From Acidaminococcus sp. (lineage in GTDB: Bacteria > Bacillota > Negativicutes > Acidaminococcales > Acidaminococcaceae): a DNA stretch of 64,000 nucleotides. The notes under the pieces are model-generated. The model did no database searches, had not been told where the DNA came from, and worked only from the letters and a program-made list of their open reading frames with translations. Numbering within the stretch: the stretch's first letter is position 1; each line of letters opens with the position of its first letter. The DNA lies in contig JAKVOM010000001.1 of NCBI GenBank assembly GCA_022482815.1, positions 1,880,946 through 1,944,945 of the forward strand, written 5' to 3'. The translations under genes and the position numbers were made by a program. This document shows, piece after piece, positions 52,467 through 62,311 of this stretch.

Positions 52467-52589
52467 AAGTGCAGGTAGCAAAATAAGAGCTGTAAATAAA
52501 ATAAGAGTTAAGGGAGCAGAGGACGCGAGTGAACCGGTGAGATTTATGGTTTTTCCTGCTCTCTGCAAGGTAAAAGGAGCGTTTGATTC

Positions 52590-53111
52590 ATGAAGGAAAA
52601 GATTGAAGTTTTTGATTATGCGTCTGAAATTCTGAAGGCCCTCAAAACGGGCTGCCTTCTTACGACGAAAGCGGACGGTAAGGTCAACACCATGACTATC
52701 GGCTGGGGTCTTCTGGGGATTGAATTTGCCAAACCGACTTTCCTGACCCTCGTGCGCAAGAGCCGTTATACCTATGAAATGCTGCAGAAGAATCCTGAAT
52801 TTACCGTCAATGTCCCCATGGGTAATTTTAATCGGAAAATCCTCGGCATCTGCGGTACAAAGAGCGGACGCGACGTCGACAAGATTGCCGCCTGCGGACT
52901 CCACCTGGAAGAACCTGAAATCATTTCTGTGCCCGGCATCAAAGAACTCCCTTTGACGCTGGAATGCAAGATCCGTTATGCCCAGCCCCAGGACGGCAGC
53001 AAGATTCCGGAAGATATCCGTGAACGTTTCTGGCCGGCAAAGTATGGCGAAGGGGAAAATTTCCACAAGGAATGGTTTGGTGAAATCGTTTCCGCTTACA
53101 TCATCCGCTGA
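52590..53111 (+). CDS. flavin reductase family protein
   Basis: 173 residues with the FMN-binding split barrel: GCLLTTKADGKVNTMTIGWGLLGIEFAKPTFLTLVRKSRYTYEML, FTVNVPMGNFNRKILGICGTKSGRDVDK and LECKIRYAQP. Likely a flavoredoxin/flavin reductase; it is not closely similar to the 39293 protein, which shares only the fold. aaaaggag lies 9 bases before the ATG. An HxlR regulator follows 98 bases downstream on the same strand. Confidence 0.9.
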   Translation: MKEKIEVFDYASEILKALKTGCLLTTKADGKVNTMTIGWGLLGIEFAKPTFLTLVRKSRYTYEMLQKNPEFTVNVPMGNFNRKILGICGTKSGRDVDKIAACGLHLEEPEIISVPGIKELPLTLECKIRYAQPQDGSKIPEDIRERFWPAKYGEGENFHKEWFGEIVSAYIIR

Positions 53112-53209
53112 GGAAAATTGACAGGGAAGAGTATCTTCGCTCGTGATTCCCGGCGTTTTGGTTTTGCGTTATAATAAGGAAAAATACATTCCGAAGAAAT
53201 GGTGATACC

Positions 53210-53581
53210 ATGAGAAAAAAAGACCCGAACTGCCTGGCCAGGCAGAAAGAATATGGATGCCCCTGCAAGGACCCATGCCCCGTGGCAAGAGCCATGTCGG
53301 TTATCGGCGGACGGTGGAAGATTCCGATTCTCTGCGTGCTTCACGTCAATGGACCGACCCGATACAATGAGCTGAAGCGCAAGACCCACGGCATTTCCAA
53401 CACGATGCTCGCCAAATGCCTCAAAGAGCTGGAAGAAGACGGCATGGTGACCCGCAAGGAATACCTGGAAATCCCGGTTCGTGTGGAATATGAAGCCACA
53501 GAACGCGTGCAGGCCCTGTCAAAAATCATGGATGAACTCGTCGAATGGGGCGAGTCGCTGGATAGCGGGAAGAAGAAATAG
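53210..53581 (+). CDS. HxlR-family transcriptional regulator
   Basis: 123 residues. Cys-rich N-terminus (CLARQKEYGCPCKDPCPVARAMSVIGGRWKIPILCVL), then the winged helix GPTRYNELKRKTHGISNTMLAKCLKELEEDGMVTRKEYLEIPVRVEYEATERV. The extra cysteines could sense oxidants or electrophiles. TATAAT at 53170-53175 may be its own -10. It probably regulates the flavin reductase gene before it. Confidence 0.93.
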   Translation: MRKKDPNCLARQKEYGCPCKDPCPVARAMSVIGGRWKIPILCVLHVNGPTRYNELKRKTHGISNTMLAKCLKELEEDGMVTRKEYLEIPVRVEYEATERVQALSKIMDELVEWGESLDSGKKK

Positions 53582-53906
53582 AATCTTTTGTAATCAAAAA
53601 ATCGCCTTTGGTTTATAGAATAGGGTATTTAGCCATGTCTGCAGCATAAAGTGGCTAGTGATTAGACGAGAGTGGTTAGCACTCTAGTGCGGTCAGCGAC
53701 CCGACACCAGCGAAAAAGAGGCTGTGAAAAATGGATTTATTTTTCACAGTCTCTTTTTTATGTGTAAAAATCTGTACTTACAGCCTTTTTCACACGTATT
53801 TTTTGCTCAAAAACCTTCCATCACGCCAATCTTTCTTTTATAATAGAAAGTAGAAATTATCGATACTTTAAAAGTATCGAAAAAATATAATCTTGAGGAG
53901 AAACCA
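53582..53906. other. gap with inverted repeat copy and terminator
   Basis: 53650-53712 is the 'agtgctaaccact...' repeat in reverse orientation ('agtggctagtgattag ... tagtgcggtcagcgacccgac'). 53714-53760 is a strong terminator (AAAGAGGCTGTGAAAAA / TTTTTCACAGTCTCTTT). A promoter for the TMEM175-like gene probably lies at 53790-53890; 'cgataacttt'-like inverted half-sites ATCGATACTTTAAAAGTATCGA (about 53857-53880) form a palindrome upstream of its ribosome-binding site. Confidence 0.55.
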
Positions 53907-54482
53907 ATGAGCAAAGGCAGACTGGAAGCATTCAGTGATGGTGTCCTTGCTATCATCATCACGATTATGGTTCTTGAAATGAAGGCTCCTGAAGGCAAGG
54001 AATGGGAGGACCTGATTTCGATTATCCCTACGTTTATCGGATACATCATCAGCTATACTTATGTAGGCATCTATTGGGTCAATCATCATCGTCTCCTTGT
54101 GGGCGCGAAAAAAATCAATGGCAAGACGCTCTGGGCCAATCTTTTGTGGATGTTCTTTGTGTCCCTCGTGCCCTTTGCGACGGCCTGGGCTTCCAACACG
54201 GGATATTCCTGTGTCCCGGTCTTCCTTTACGGCGCCATCCTCTTTTTGAGTGCTCTCAGTTACCAGGTTCTTTATGTGACGATTCACTGTGCGCAGGGAC
54301 AGGATGAAACACTCCTGAATGTCATGATCGGTGATAAACGGAACCTCATGACGCTGATCTGCTATGGGGCGACGATGCCTCTTGCCTATATTTACGTGCC
54401 GGCCGCCTATGTGATTTACATTGTTGTGGCCGCGCTGTGGATCATGCCGGAAGTGGGAAACCGGGGGCCGGAAGAGCCTTGA
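53907..54482 (+). CDS. TMEM175-family potassium-channel-like membrane protein
   Basis: 191 residues, about six hydrophobic helices. It starts KGRLEAFSDGVLAIIITIMVLEMKAPEG, the FSD...AI signature of the TMEM175/DUF1211 family, followed by FIGYIISYTYVGIYWVNHHRL. Bacterial TMEM175 proteins are tetrameric K+-leak channels. Ribosome-binding site 'tgaggag' precedes the ATG. A single-gene unit. Confidence 0.9.
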   Translation: MSKGRLEAFSDGVLAIIITIMVLEMKAPEGKEWEDLISIIPTFIGYIISYTYVGIYWVNHHRLLVGAKKINGKTLWANLLWMFFVSLVPFATAWASNTGYSCVPVFLYGAILFLSALSYQVLYVTIHCAQGQDETLLNVMIGDKRNLMTLICYGATMPLAYIYVPAAYVIYIVVAALWIMPEVGNRGPEEP

Positions 54483-54654
54483 AACTCTCTGAAATGGCTT
54501 TACAGCAGGGTTTTCTGGAGTTAAGTAATACCCTGATTAGCCATAGTTCAACGGATTTTTAGGTCAATAACAGGCATATTTAGACGAGTTGTCATTGTTA
54601 TATTTTGTTTCAATTGTGCCATAATTAAGGCATTGGGGAAAAAGGAGATTAAAA

Positions 54655-54936
54655 ATGGGAGTAGACACAAGAAAACAGGTTTTTTGCAAGATTATTGGGG
54701 CAAAAATCCGGTATTATCGTACGCTGCGCGGAATTCCGGAAGGTGGGCTGAGCCAGATGGATGTAGCCAAAAAGGCTAACCTTCACCCGGATACGGTGTC
54801 CCGACTGGAGAGAGGCGCCTACAACGACAGCATTCCGCTTTCCACACTGATGGATGTGGCCGATGCATTAGGCATCGACGTGTCCCTGTTGCTCACCATC
54901 AGTGACACGGAAAAGAAACTGATTCAGTGGGAGTAA
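54655..54936 (+). CDS. XRE-family helix-turn-helix regulator
   Basis: 93 residues. A Cro/C1-type HTH at about residues 14-70: IIGAKIRYYRTLRGIPEGGLSQMDVAKKANLHPDTVSRLERG, then LSTLMDVADALGIDVSLLLT. No extra domain. Preceded by a T/A-rich promoter region with CATAAT at about 54620-54625 and 'aaaaaggag'. The target is unknown; the flanking genes are a channel and a nitroreductase. Terminator at 54989-55030. Confidence 0.9.
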   Translation: MGVDTRKQVFCKIIGAKIRYYRTLRGIPEGGLSQMDVAKKANLHPDTVSRLERGAYNDSIPLSTLMDVADALGIDVSLLLTISDTEKKLIQWE

Positions 54937-54988
54937 GGATAGACTCTGAAAGGTTAACTAAATAAGATATTTGTGGTTTGCAGCATGA

Positions 54989-55030
54989 ATACCCTCTTTA
55001 CTGATGGAGCAGTAGAGAGGGTATTTTTTA
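54989..55030 (+). terminator. terminator after the XRE gene
   Basis: ATACCCTCT pairs with AGAGGGTAT (54990-54998 and about 55015-55023), followed by TTTTTTATT. Confidence 0.8.
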
Positions 55031-55035
55031 TTTCG

Positions 55036-55571
55036 CAGGTCGCTGGTCGCTGGACGCCGGCCGCCGCTTAAGGAAGCAAACTGACGAGCAGTTTGCAGTG
55101 ACTTAAAAAGCTAACTGCCTCTTACATTCTTTCTCTAAAATCCGCCAAAGCAGCTGCCCGCACTGGAGTGCTAACCACTATCGACTATCCACTAACCACT
55201 TTGTCGGAGGCGAAGCTAAGAGCTATATGCCAAATACCATAAGCGTTTTTATCGGCATTCCGCTAACTTCAGCACTTACTTTTAGGGTACTAACTGACCT
55301 TAAAGTGTGTACTTCCATTTTGGTAAAAAACTGGGTAAACTTTATATGTAAAGAAAAAGGGGAAAGAACTTTCTCCTCAGGTTCTTACCTTCTTTCTTTG
55401 CACACACTCCCTCACAAGAACCCCTTTGTGATGATTGGCATGGTGTGTTTTACGGTGTCCATACTTGTTAGTCGAATGAAAAAGAACCTCATGATGCTCC
55501 GTGTAAGAGCGTTATTGAGGTTCCTTTTCTGTTACGCTCCTGGTACGCTGAATGATTTTATTGTGGAAAAG
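55036..55571. other. repeat and unusual long region before nitroreductase
   Basis: 55036-55202 is a full copy of the repeat at 7553-7725. 55205-55480 is non-repeat sequence in which the nitroreductase frame stays open but encodes nothing family-like. It contains 'acttacttttagggtact' and 'gtacttccattttggtaa', reminiscent of HxlR-type operators. 55480-55530 is a terminator-like hairpin (AAAGAACCTCATGATGCTC/GAGCGTTATTGAGGTTCCTTT) placed about 45 bases before the start codon, which could attenuate or end a short transcript. Confidence 0.5.
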
Positions 55572-56102
55572 ATGGAAAACACCATGAAAAATTTTTTGAC
55601 ACTGGCAAAAGAGAGATATTCGGTCAGAGAATATCTGGATAAGCCCATTGAACCGGAAAAGATGGAAAAGATCCTGACGGCAGCGAAGGTGGCTCCGACG
55701 GCCGCTAACCATCAGCCTTTCCGGATCTATATTTTAAAGAGTGAAAAGGCCCTCGAAACCATCAGAAGTCTTACGCCTTGCGCCTTTAATGCGCCTGTTG
55801 TCCTGATGATGACGTACAGCCAATCAGAGCAATGGAAACATCCGCAGGAACAAGAAGTTGTTGCCGGACAGGAAGACGTGAGCATTGTCGCAACTCATAT
55901 TATGCTCCAAGCCTGGGACCTCGGCATTGCTTCCTGCTGGGTCAATGCTTTTCCTCACAAGAAGACTGAAGAAGTCTTCCATATTCCGGAGGATGAAAAA
56001 GTTGTCCTCCTGATGCCTTTGGGCTATGGGAATCCTGAGTATCGTCCGACTCCGAAGCATACAATCTTTCGCGATAAGGACGAGCTGGTTAAGGTACTGT
56101 AA
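55572..56102 (+). CDS. nitroreductase family protein
   Basis: 176 residues. FLTLAKERYSVREYLDKPIEPEKMEKILTAAKVAPTAANHQPFRIYIL is the FMN-binding N-terminal nitroreductase pattern; AWDLGIASCWVNAF and LMPLGYGNPEYRPTPKHT complete the fold. It likely reduces nitro-compounds or quinones with NAD(P)H. Start choice: ATG 55572 (weak gtggaaaag) or ATG 55584; the open frame back to 55227 is not family-like and crosses a hairpin. The next nitroreductase gene starts 18 bases after its stop. Confidence 0.87.
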   Translation: MENTMKNFLTLAKERYSVREYLDKPIEPEKMEKILTAAKVAPTAANHQPFRIYILKSEKALETIRSLTPCAFNAPVVLMMTYSQSEQWKHPQEQEVVAGQEDVSIVATHIMLQAWDLGIASCWVNAFPHKKTEEVFHIPEDEKVVLLMPLGYGNPEYRPTPKHTIFRDKDELVKVL

Positions 56103-56120
56103 AGGAAAGGAAGACTGCAG

Positions 56121-56618
56121 ATGTCGAGTATCGATCATCGGATTAGTGTACGTAAATATAAGAAACGTCCCGTCGAACGGGAGAAAATCAAGGAAATTAT
56201 CCGGGCCGGCATGCAGGCGCCGAGCGCGGGGAACCAGCAGCCCTGGGAATTTTATGTGGTTCTCGACCCGGAAAAAATCAAGGCCCTTGCTTCGGCAAGC
56301 GAGTACGCGGGAAGTGCTGCAGGAGCAAGCGTAGTCATTGTTCCGGTATATCGGAAAAAGGGCCTGTTATTCCCGGACTTTGCCCAGATTGATATGGCTA
56401 TCTGCCAGGAAAATATGTGGCTCAAGACGGATGAACTGGGCCTTGGCGGAGTATGGCTCGGCATTGCGCCTCTTAAAGAGCGCATTGACTATGTCCGCAA
56501 AGTGCTGAATTTGCCGGATACGCTGGAAGCATTTTCCCTGTTTCCTGTCGGCTATCCTGACGAAAGCCGCCCGCAGGAAAATCGCTTCCATGAAGAACGT
56601 ATTCATTGGGTGCCTTGA
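56121..56618 (+). CDS. nitroreductase family protein (second)
   Basis: 165 residues. MSSIDHRISVRKYKKRPVEREKIKEIIRAGMQAPSAGNQQPWEFYVVLD, DMAICQENMWLKTDELGLGGVWLGIAPL and FPVGYPDES are standard nitroreductase segments. It shares the fold but not close identity with the preceding product; the two form an operon with an 18-base gap and ggaaaggaag upstream. It could act as an FMN-dependent enzyme on different substrates, or the two could pair as a heterodimer. Terminator at 56648. Confidence 0.92.
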   Translation: MSSIDHRISVRKYKKRPVEREKIKEIIRAGMQAPSAGNQQPWEFYVVLDPEKIKALASASEYAGSAAGASVVIVPVYRKKGLLFPDFAQIDMAICQENMWLKTDELGLGGVWLGIAPLKERIDYVRKVLNLPDTLEAFSLFPVGYPDESRPQENRFHEERIHWVP

Positions 56619-56647
56619 GTTGTGAAGTTGTTCGTTCATTGTATATA

Positions 56648-56694
56648 CAAAATGGCTGTGAAGAAATAACAATCATTCTTCACAGCCATTTTTG
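56648..56694 (+). terminator. terminator of the nitroreductase operon
   Basis: AAAATGGCTGTGAAGAA pairs with TTCTTCACAGCCATTTT, followed by T's. 56695-57008 holds no recognisable gene or repeat; an AT-rich stretch at 56880-56960 probably carries the LysR promoter. Confidence 0.88.
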
Positions 56695-57029
56695 TTCCCT
56701 CATTTGCTGCAAATCGGGTTTTCAGCAGGAAAAACTCATCCCCCCTGTCGAACCCATTCTTGTTGACGAGGAGCAAATGGGGTCGTGTCCCTGAAAGGGT
56801 CGTAATGAAAAGCATTGTTCATCGTGAGGAAGGTGTATCACGGTGAACTGAATGGATGCAGGGGGATAAAAAGGTGGGTTACCTTATTATTACAATTTTA
56901 GCATTCGTTATTGAAAGTTTCAGTGGTAAATATTAACATAATAGGTATCAAATTTTAACTTTTTGTGAGAACGAAATGATCAGGGCAGGCTTGCATATTT
57001 TTTCTTGTCAGGAAAGGGGGAATCCGGCC

Positions 57030-57929
57030 GTGTATGATCCTCGTCTGGAGACCTTTCTCCATGTAGCGCGGTGCGGAAGTTTTTCGAAAGCTTCGGAGAC
57101 GCTTTATATCTCACCGACTGCAGTCATCAAACAAATCAACGGACTTGAGGACCGTCTGGGTTTCAAGCTTTTTACGAGGACCCACCGTGGTCTTGTGCTG
57201 ACCCCTGCAGGGCAGTCCCTGGAAAGGGACGCTCGTTACGTTATCCAATATTGCAAAGACTCTATCCGGAGAGCGGAGCAGGCGATGCAGCAAACGGAAG
57301 ATGTAGTGCGTATCGGGTCTTCGCCCATGACGCCGGCACAGGTGCTGGTCGATCTTTGGCCCAAGCTGGAAAAGCTGGATTCCCAAATCAAGTTCCGGAT
57401 TATCCCTTTTGAAAATACGCCGGAAAACGCACGGGAAATCCTTGCTCACCTTGGCCGCAACATTGACGTCGTCGCAGGCATTTTTGATGAAACCATGCTG
57501 AACTTGCGAAAATGCCAGGGAATCGAACTCACAAAGGCACCGATTTGCTGCGCCCTTTCCCTCCATCACCCGCTGGCACACAGGGAGTTTCTTACGCTTG
57601 AAGACATGGCGGGGGAACGTCTTATGCTCATCCGTAAAGGCTGGAACCACTATGTGGATCAGCTGCGTCAGGATCTTGAGAAACATCATCCGGAAATTAA
57701 AATCGTTGACTTTGATTTCTACGATACGGAGATTTTTAATCAATGTGACCGGAACAATGCTCTTCTCATGGCTGTGCCTCAATGGGAAAATGTACATCCC
57801 ATGCTGAAGATTGTCCCTGTAAAATGGGATTACACTGTTCCTTACGGACTTCTGTATGGCTTCCATCCTTCCCGGTCTGTCAAAAGATTTCTTCAGGCAG
57901 CCCGGAAGATAACGGATGGGTTCAAATAA
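57030..57929 (+). CDS. LysR-family transcriptional regulator
   Basis: 299 residues from GTG 57030, which follows aggaaaggggg by 10 bases; the in-frame ATG at 56976 would add 18 residues before the conserved DPRLETFLHVARCGSFSKASETLYISPTAVIKQINGLEDRLGFKLFTRTHRGLVLTPAG helix-turn-helix. The effector domain follows from about residue 90 (VVRIGSSPMTPAQ). LysR regulators usually control adjacent genes in response to a small molecule; candidates are the aldo/keto reductase downstream or the nitroreductases upstream. Terminator at 57966. Confidence 0.93.
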   Translation: MYDPRLETFLHVARCGSFSKASETLYISPTAVIKQINGLEDRLGFKLFTRTHRGLVLTPAGQSLERDARYVIQYCKDSIRRAEQAMQQTEDVVRIGSSPMTPAQVLVDLWPKLEKLDSQIKFRIIPFENTPENAREILAHLGRNIDVVAGIFDETMLNLRKCQGIELTKAPICCALSLHHPLAHREFLTLEDMAGERLMLIRKGWNHYVDQLRQDLEKHHPEIKIVDFDFYDTEIFNQCDRNNALLMAVPQWENVHPMLKIVPVKWDYTVPYGLLYGFHPSRSVKRFLQAARKITDGFK

Positions 57930-57965
57930 GAGAGCGTGAACGAAAAGGTTTAAACTGAGTAATGA

Positions 57966-57998
57966 ATCGAGACTTCTGCGGAGGTCTCGATTTTTTTA
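57966..57998 (+). terminator. terminator after lysR gene
   Basis: ATCGAGACTTC pairs with GAGGTCTCGAT around a short loop, followed by TTTTTTT. Confidence 0.85.
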
Positions 57999-58081
57999 TA
58001 ATGAGAAAAGAAATGGCGGGAGTGGGGTAAAGCCGAAATTGCCTGTGCACCGCCTGTAAAAACTCAGACTATGACCTGTGA

Positions 58082-59098
<1,017 letters not shown>

Positions 59099-59162
59099 AA
59101 TAATGGGCAGCAGAAAATCAATTTTGTAATTCTCTTGTGTTATAAATAGCGGAGGTTTTTAA

Positions 59163-59885
59163 ATGAACAAAAAACCTTTTGTAGTCTGCCATATGCTGAC
59201 GAGCCTTAACGGCAAAATCGATGGCAGTTTTTTCGGAAATTCGGCGACCAGTGCCGGTCTTGGGCAGTTTGGCAAGATTCGCCGGGAATATAAGTGTGAT
59301 GCCGTAGTCTTTGGAACCAAAACAATGCAGGGATTTGCCCGGGGCCTCATTCAACCGTCTCAGCTGAAAGGGCGGAAACCGGCAGCCGTGGAAGATTGGG
59401 CCGGCCCTGAAGGGGAGAAAGGTCAATCTTACCTCGTAGCTCTGGATGCCATGGGAACGCTTGCCTACGAATCCCATTTTGTGCAAAGAGGCAGCGACCC
59501 TGCGCAGCACGTCATCGAAGTCGTTTCCGAAAAAGTGAGCGGTGCCTATCTGAACTATTTGCAGGAAATTGGCATCTCTTACATCGTAGCTGGTAAATCA
59601 GAACTTGACGGCAAGGTGATTCTTGAGAAACTGAACCGCCTTTTTGGCATTGAGCGCGTTGCCCTTTGCGGCGGCGGAATTACGAATGGGACTTTCCTGA
59701 AAGACGGCCTTATCGATGAAATCAGTCTTGTCGTCGTACCTGTCATCGAAGGAAGTGCTGCCGGCACTGCTTTTGATGAGCTTCCGGGACACGTCTTGAG
59801 TGGAGAAACCGCATTTTCGCTGAAGAGTGTGGATGTCCTTTCTAAGGATACCCTCTGGCTGCGGTACGCAGCGAGAAAGTCATAA
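59163..59885 (+). CDS. RibD C-terminal domain / dihydrofolate-reductase-like protein
   Basis: 240 residues with only the reductase part of RibD. It starts PFVVCHMLTSLNGKIDGSFFG, has FGTKTMQGFARG for cofactor binding, and ends with a VALCGGGITNGTFLKDGLIDEISLVVVPVIEG segment typical of the domain. No deaminase domain, so a role in riboflavin synthesis is doubtful; stand-alone members are NADPH-dependent reductases of unclear substrate. gcggaggt lies upstream. It follows the aldo/keto reductase after 64 bases and may share its transcript. Confidence 0.9.
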   Translation: MNKKPFVVCHMLTSLNGKIDGSFFGNSATSAGLGQFGKIRREYKCDAVVFGTKTMQGFARGLIQPSQLKGRKPAAVEDWAGPEGEKGQSYLVALDAMGTLAYESHFVQRGSDPAQHVIEVVSEKVSGAYLNYLQEIGISYIVAGKSELDGKVILEKLNRLFGIERVALCGGGITNGTFLKDGLIDEISLVVVPVIEGSAAGTAFDELPGHVLSGETAFSLKSVDVLSKDTLWLRYAARKS

Positions 59886-59944
59886 ATAAATTGGGGCACG
59901 GGTAAAGAAAAAGTCTGTGCCGCCTTTTAAGGGAGGTTACACTT

Positions 59945-61048
59945 ATGCTGAAAAAATTCCGCATTCTGGCGGCAGTTCTGCTGAGTGCTGCGGTTGTCTC
60001 TGCGTCGCCTGTACCTGTTTCGCTGGCTGCCTCTATGAAGCAGGGGGAAACTGCGGAAAGTCCGCTGCTTATCAAGGAGCAGGGTATCTTTTCTGCCGGC
60101 GGTACCGTTGTGAATTCTGAAGGTACTTTTGATGTTTCTCATTATTACACGTCGCGCACGGGTTCCACAGCACACGTCGATCATGCGAATGTTCTCTATC
60201 AGGTGCCGCAGGAGGAAAAGGGTCTCCCCATGGTCTTTCTCCATGGGTACGGACAGTCCCGCATGGGCTGGATGACGACGCCCGACGGGAGACCTGGCTG
60301 GTCAGACTTCTTCCTGCGCAAGGGTCACAGCGTATGGCTCATTGATGAACCACATCGCGGTGAAGCCGGCGGCACTTCCAAAGCGGGTACCATTACGGCG
60401 GAACCGGCGGATCAGGCGTGGTATACACAGTTTCGCATCGGAACCTATATTAATGGTCATTTTACTTATAATAAGGGGTCGCAGTTTCCTGAGGGAGAAG
60501 AGGCACTTGATCAATTTTTTCGGCAGATGACACCAGATACGGGTATGGATAATGCCCATGGGGACCAGTCCATCGATACGACGCTCGTGGCCAAGGCCGT
60601 AGCTGCGACCGTTGATGAAGTATATCGGCGCACGGGAAAATCGTCCATTCTTGTGACGCATTCCCAGGGTGGGGACCCCGGCTGGGAAGCAACCCGTTAT
60701 ACGTCCCATGTGAAAGCTATCGTTGCCATCGAGCCGGGCGGTGCGGCACGCCCCCAGAGCGAAGCCTATGAAGCCATGCTGAAGCAAAAAATCCCTGTTC
60801 TCTTTTATTACGGAGATTTTATTGGGGACAATGTGGAAGGTGTTCCCGCTGCTGCTATGTGGTCGGCCATGGCGAAGACGGCCGATGTCTTTACCGATGC
60901 ATATCGGAGAGAAGGCGGACAAAGTACGGTTGTCCACCTCCCCGACGTGGGTATCCATGGCAATTCCCATTTTATGTTCCAGGAAAAGAACAGCGACGAG
61001 ATTGCACAGCGGATTGAGGACTGGATTGCGCAGCATGCTTCTGAGTAA
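59945..61048 (+). CDS. secreted alpha/beta hydrolase (esterase-like)
   Basis: 367 residues. A Sec signal peptide (KKFRILAAVLLSAAVVSASPVPVSLAA) ends at about residue 29. The mature enzyme has VFLHGYGQSRMGW (oxyanion region), the nucleophile elbow THSQGGDPGW, and a late VGIHGNSHFMFQEKN that carries the probable catalytic His. Similar exported proteins are annotated as esterases; substrate unknown. aagggagg precedes the ATG by 9 bases. Terminator at 61106. Confidence 0.88.
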   Translation: MLKKFRILAAVLLSAAVVSASPVPVSLAASMKQGETAESPLLIKEQGIFSAGGTVVNSEGTFDVSHYYTSRTGSTAHVDHANVLYQVPQEEKGLPMVFLHGYGQSRMGWMTTPDGRPGWSDFFLRKGHSVWLIDEPHRGEAGGTSKAGTITAEPADQAWYTQFRIGTYINGHFTYNKGSQFPEGEEALDQFFRQMTPDTGMDNAHGDQSIDTTLVAKAVAATVDEVYRRTGKSSILVTHSQGGDPGWEATRYTSHVKAIVAIEPGGAARPQSEAYEAMLKQKIPVLFYYGDFIGDNVEGVPAAAMWSAMAKTADVFTDAYRREGGQSTVVHLPDVGIHGNSHFMFQEKNSDEIAQRIEDWIAQHASE

Positions 61049-61105
61049 GCAAGTATGACTCGCTTTTTGACAACCGACCTTCCTATATGTGTCAATCCAT
61101 ATCAG

Positions 61106-61151
61106 AAAAGCGCTGTCTGATTTACGTTATGTAAGTCAGGCAGCGCTTTTT
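61106..61151 (+). terminator. terminator after secreted hydrolase
   Basis: AAAAGCGCTGTCTGATTTAC pairs with GTAAGTCAGGCAGCGCTTTT (G-T wobbles), ending in TTTT. Confidence 0.85.
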
Positions 61152-61192
61152 GCGTGTGAAGAGGGTAGTCGCTGTGTAACTTCACAGGGGTA

Positions 61193-61221
61193 TTGACAAT
61201 ATATCTAATTAGATGTATTAT
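61193..61221 (+). promoter_or_regulatory. marR promoter with palindromic operator in spacer
   Basis: TTGACA (61193-61198), 17-base spacer, TATTAT (61216-61221). The spacer contains the perfect 12-bp palindrome ATCTAATTAGAT (61203-61214). A related half (CAGTTAGAGAT) follows at about 61227-61237. The placement suggests autorepression by the MarR protein. Confidence 0.75.
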
Positions 61222-61255
61222 ATATCCAGTTAGAGATAACGGAGGCGAAAATCAC

Positions 61256-61675
61256 ATGAAAGAAGATAACTATATACTGATTAAAATGCATCGGATTCTC
61301 AATCAAATTGACCGCGAGACCGCTCATATCGCAGCAAAATATGACCTGACACTCAGTCAGTTCGGAGTACTTGAGGCATTGTACCATATCGGTGATCTTA
61401 CGGTAGGCGAGGTAAAGGAAAAAATCCTTTCTTCCGACGGGACGATTCCTGTGGTTGTGAAGAATCTGGAAAAGCGCGGACTTCTGTTTCGGACAGTGGA
61501 TCCTAATGACAGAAGGAGAAGCATCCTGTCCCTGACTGAAGAAGGAAAGCAAGTCATTTCTGAAGCGTACCCTGTCAATGAGACGATGATTCACGAGCAG
61601 ATGTCCGTATGGACCAAAGAGGAAAAAGAGCAGCTTACAGTACTCCTCAAGAAATTCCGGCAGGACGAAAAATAG
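61256..61675 (+). CDS. MarR-family transcriptional regulator
   Basis: 139 residues. The winged helix (LTLSQFGVLEALYHIGDLTVGEVKEKILSSDGTIPVVVKNLEKRGLLFRTVDPNDRRRSILSLTEEG) includes the D.RR wing of MarR proteins. The ATG at 61256 follows ggaggcg; the longer open frame from 61193 starts inside the promoter. It heads a probable three-gene operon with a methyltransferase and a DsbA-like protein, and likely represses it through the palindrome at 61203. Confidence 0.93.
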   Translation: MKEDNYILIKMHRILNQIDRETAHIAAKYDLTLSQFGVLEALYHIGDLTVGEVKEKILSSDGTIPVVVKNLEKRGLLFRTVDPNDRRRSILSLTEEGKQVISEAYPVNETMIHEQMSVWTKEEKEQLTVLLKKFRQDEK

Positions 61676-61713
61676 CCGATTTTGCCGGCATAAAGAGAAA
61701 GGTGGTGATTCCC

Positions 61714-62310
61714 ATGCTGGACTTTGCTGCGCTGTTTCAAAAGAAAGGAAAATATCCTCATAGTCTTCTCGATATCGGCTGTGGACCGTGCCTTGAGGGA
61801 GAGCAGCTGCTGGCTCGCGGAATCACTCTTACCGGTATTGACCAGGACGGGGAAACGATAGAGAAAGTGCGGGAACGACTTCCTGAAGGAAAATTTATCA
61901 CGGCGGATGCGGCATTCTGGCTGGACAAAACGCAAAGCCGGTATGACGCCATCCTGATTCGGCGGCCCGACTTAATCTTTCGGTCAGAGAACTGGAAACG
62001 CGTCTTTGAGCTGCTCCCGTCGGTGCTGAAGCCCGGAGGCAGCGTCATTGTGACGACGCCCGGACAGAGTGAAGCCACGCTGTGCGCCAAATGGCTGCGG
62101 AACGCGGCCGAAGATGTCAGAATGATACTGACCGGGATTTCGGAGGAGAGTTTTATGGTAAAAGCCAATCATTTTAAAAAGGTTGAAAAGCAGGATAACA
62201 GTAAAAATAAACTGATACAGGAATTGCCCTGGGAGGACGACCAGCCGGCTCTGGTTTGTGATCTTCGCACGGGACGCTGTACAGTCGTTACGAATAAGGA
62301 GGACGAGTAA
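61714..62310 (+). CDS. class I SAM-dependent methyltransferase
   Basis: 198 residues. Motif I SLLDIGCGPCLEGEQLLARG at about residue 20, motif II-like TGIDQD, and KPGGSVIVTTPG in the later strand. The substrate is unknown. The N-terminal region is short, so it may need a partner or lack a lid. The ATG at 61714 follows aaggtggtg; the open frame from 61609 overlaps the marR gene in another frame. It lies 38 bases after marR and 1 base before the DsbA-like gene. Confidence 0.85.
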   Translation: MLDFAALFQKKGKYPHSLLDIGCGPCLEGEQLLARGITLTGIDQDGETIEKVRERLPEGKFITADAAFWLDKTQSRYDAILIRRPDLIFRSENWKRVFELLPSVLKPGGSVIVTTPGQSEATLCAKWLRNAAEDVRMILTGISEESFMVKANHFKKVEKQDNSKNKLIQELPWEDDQPALVCDLRTGRCTVVTNKEDE

Positions 62311-62311
62311 A

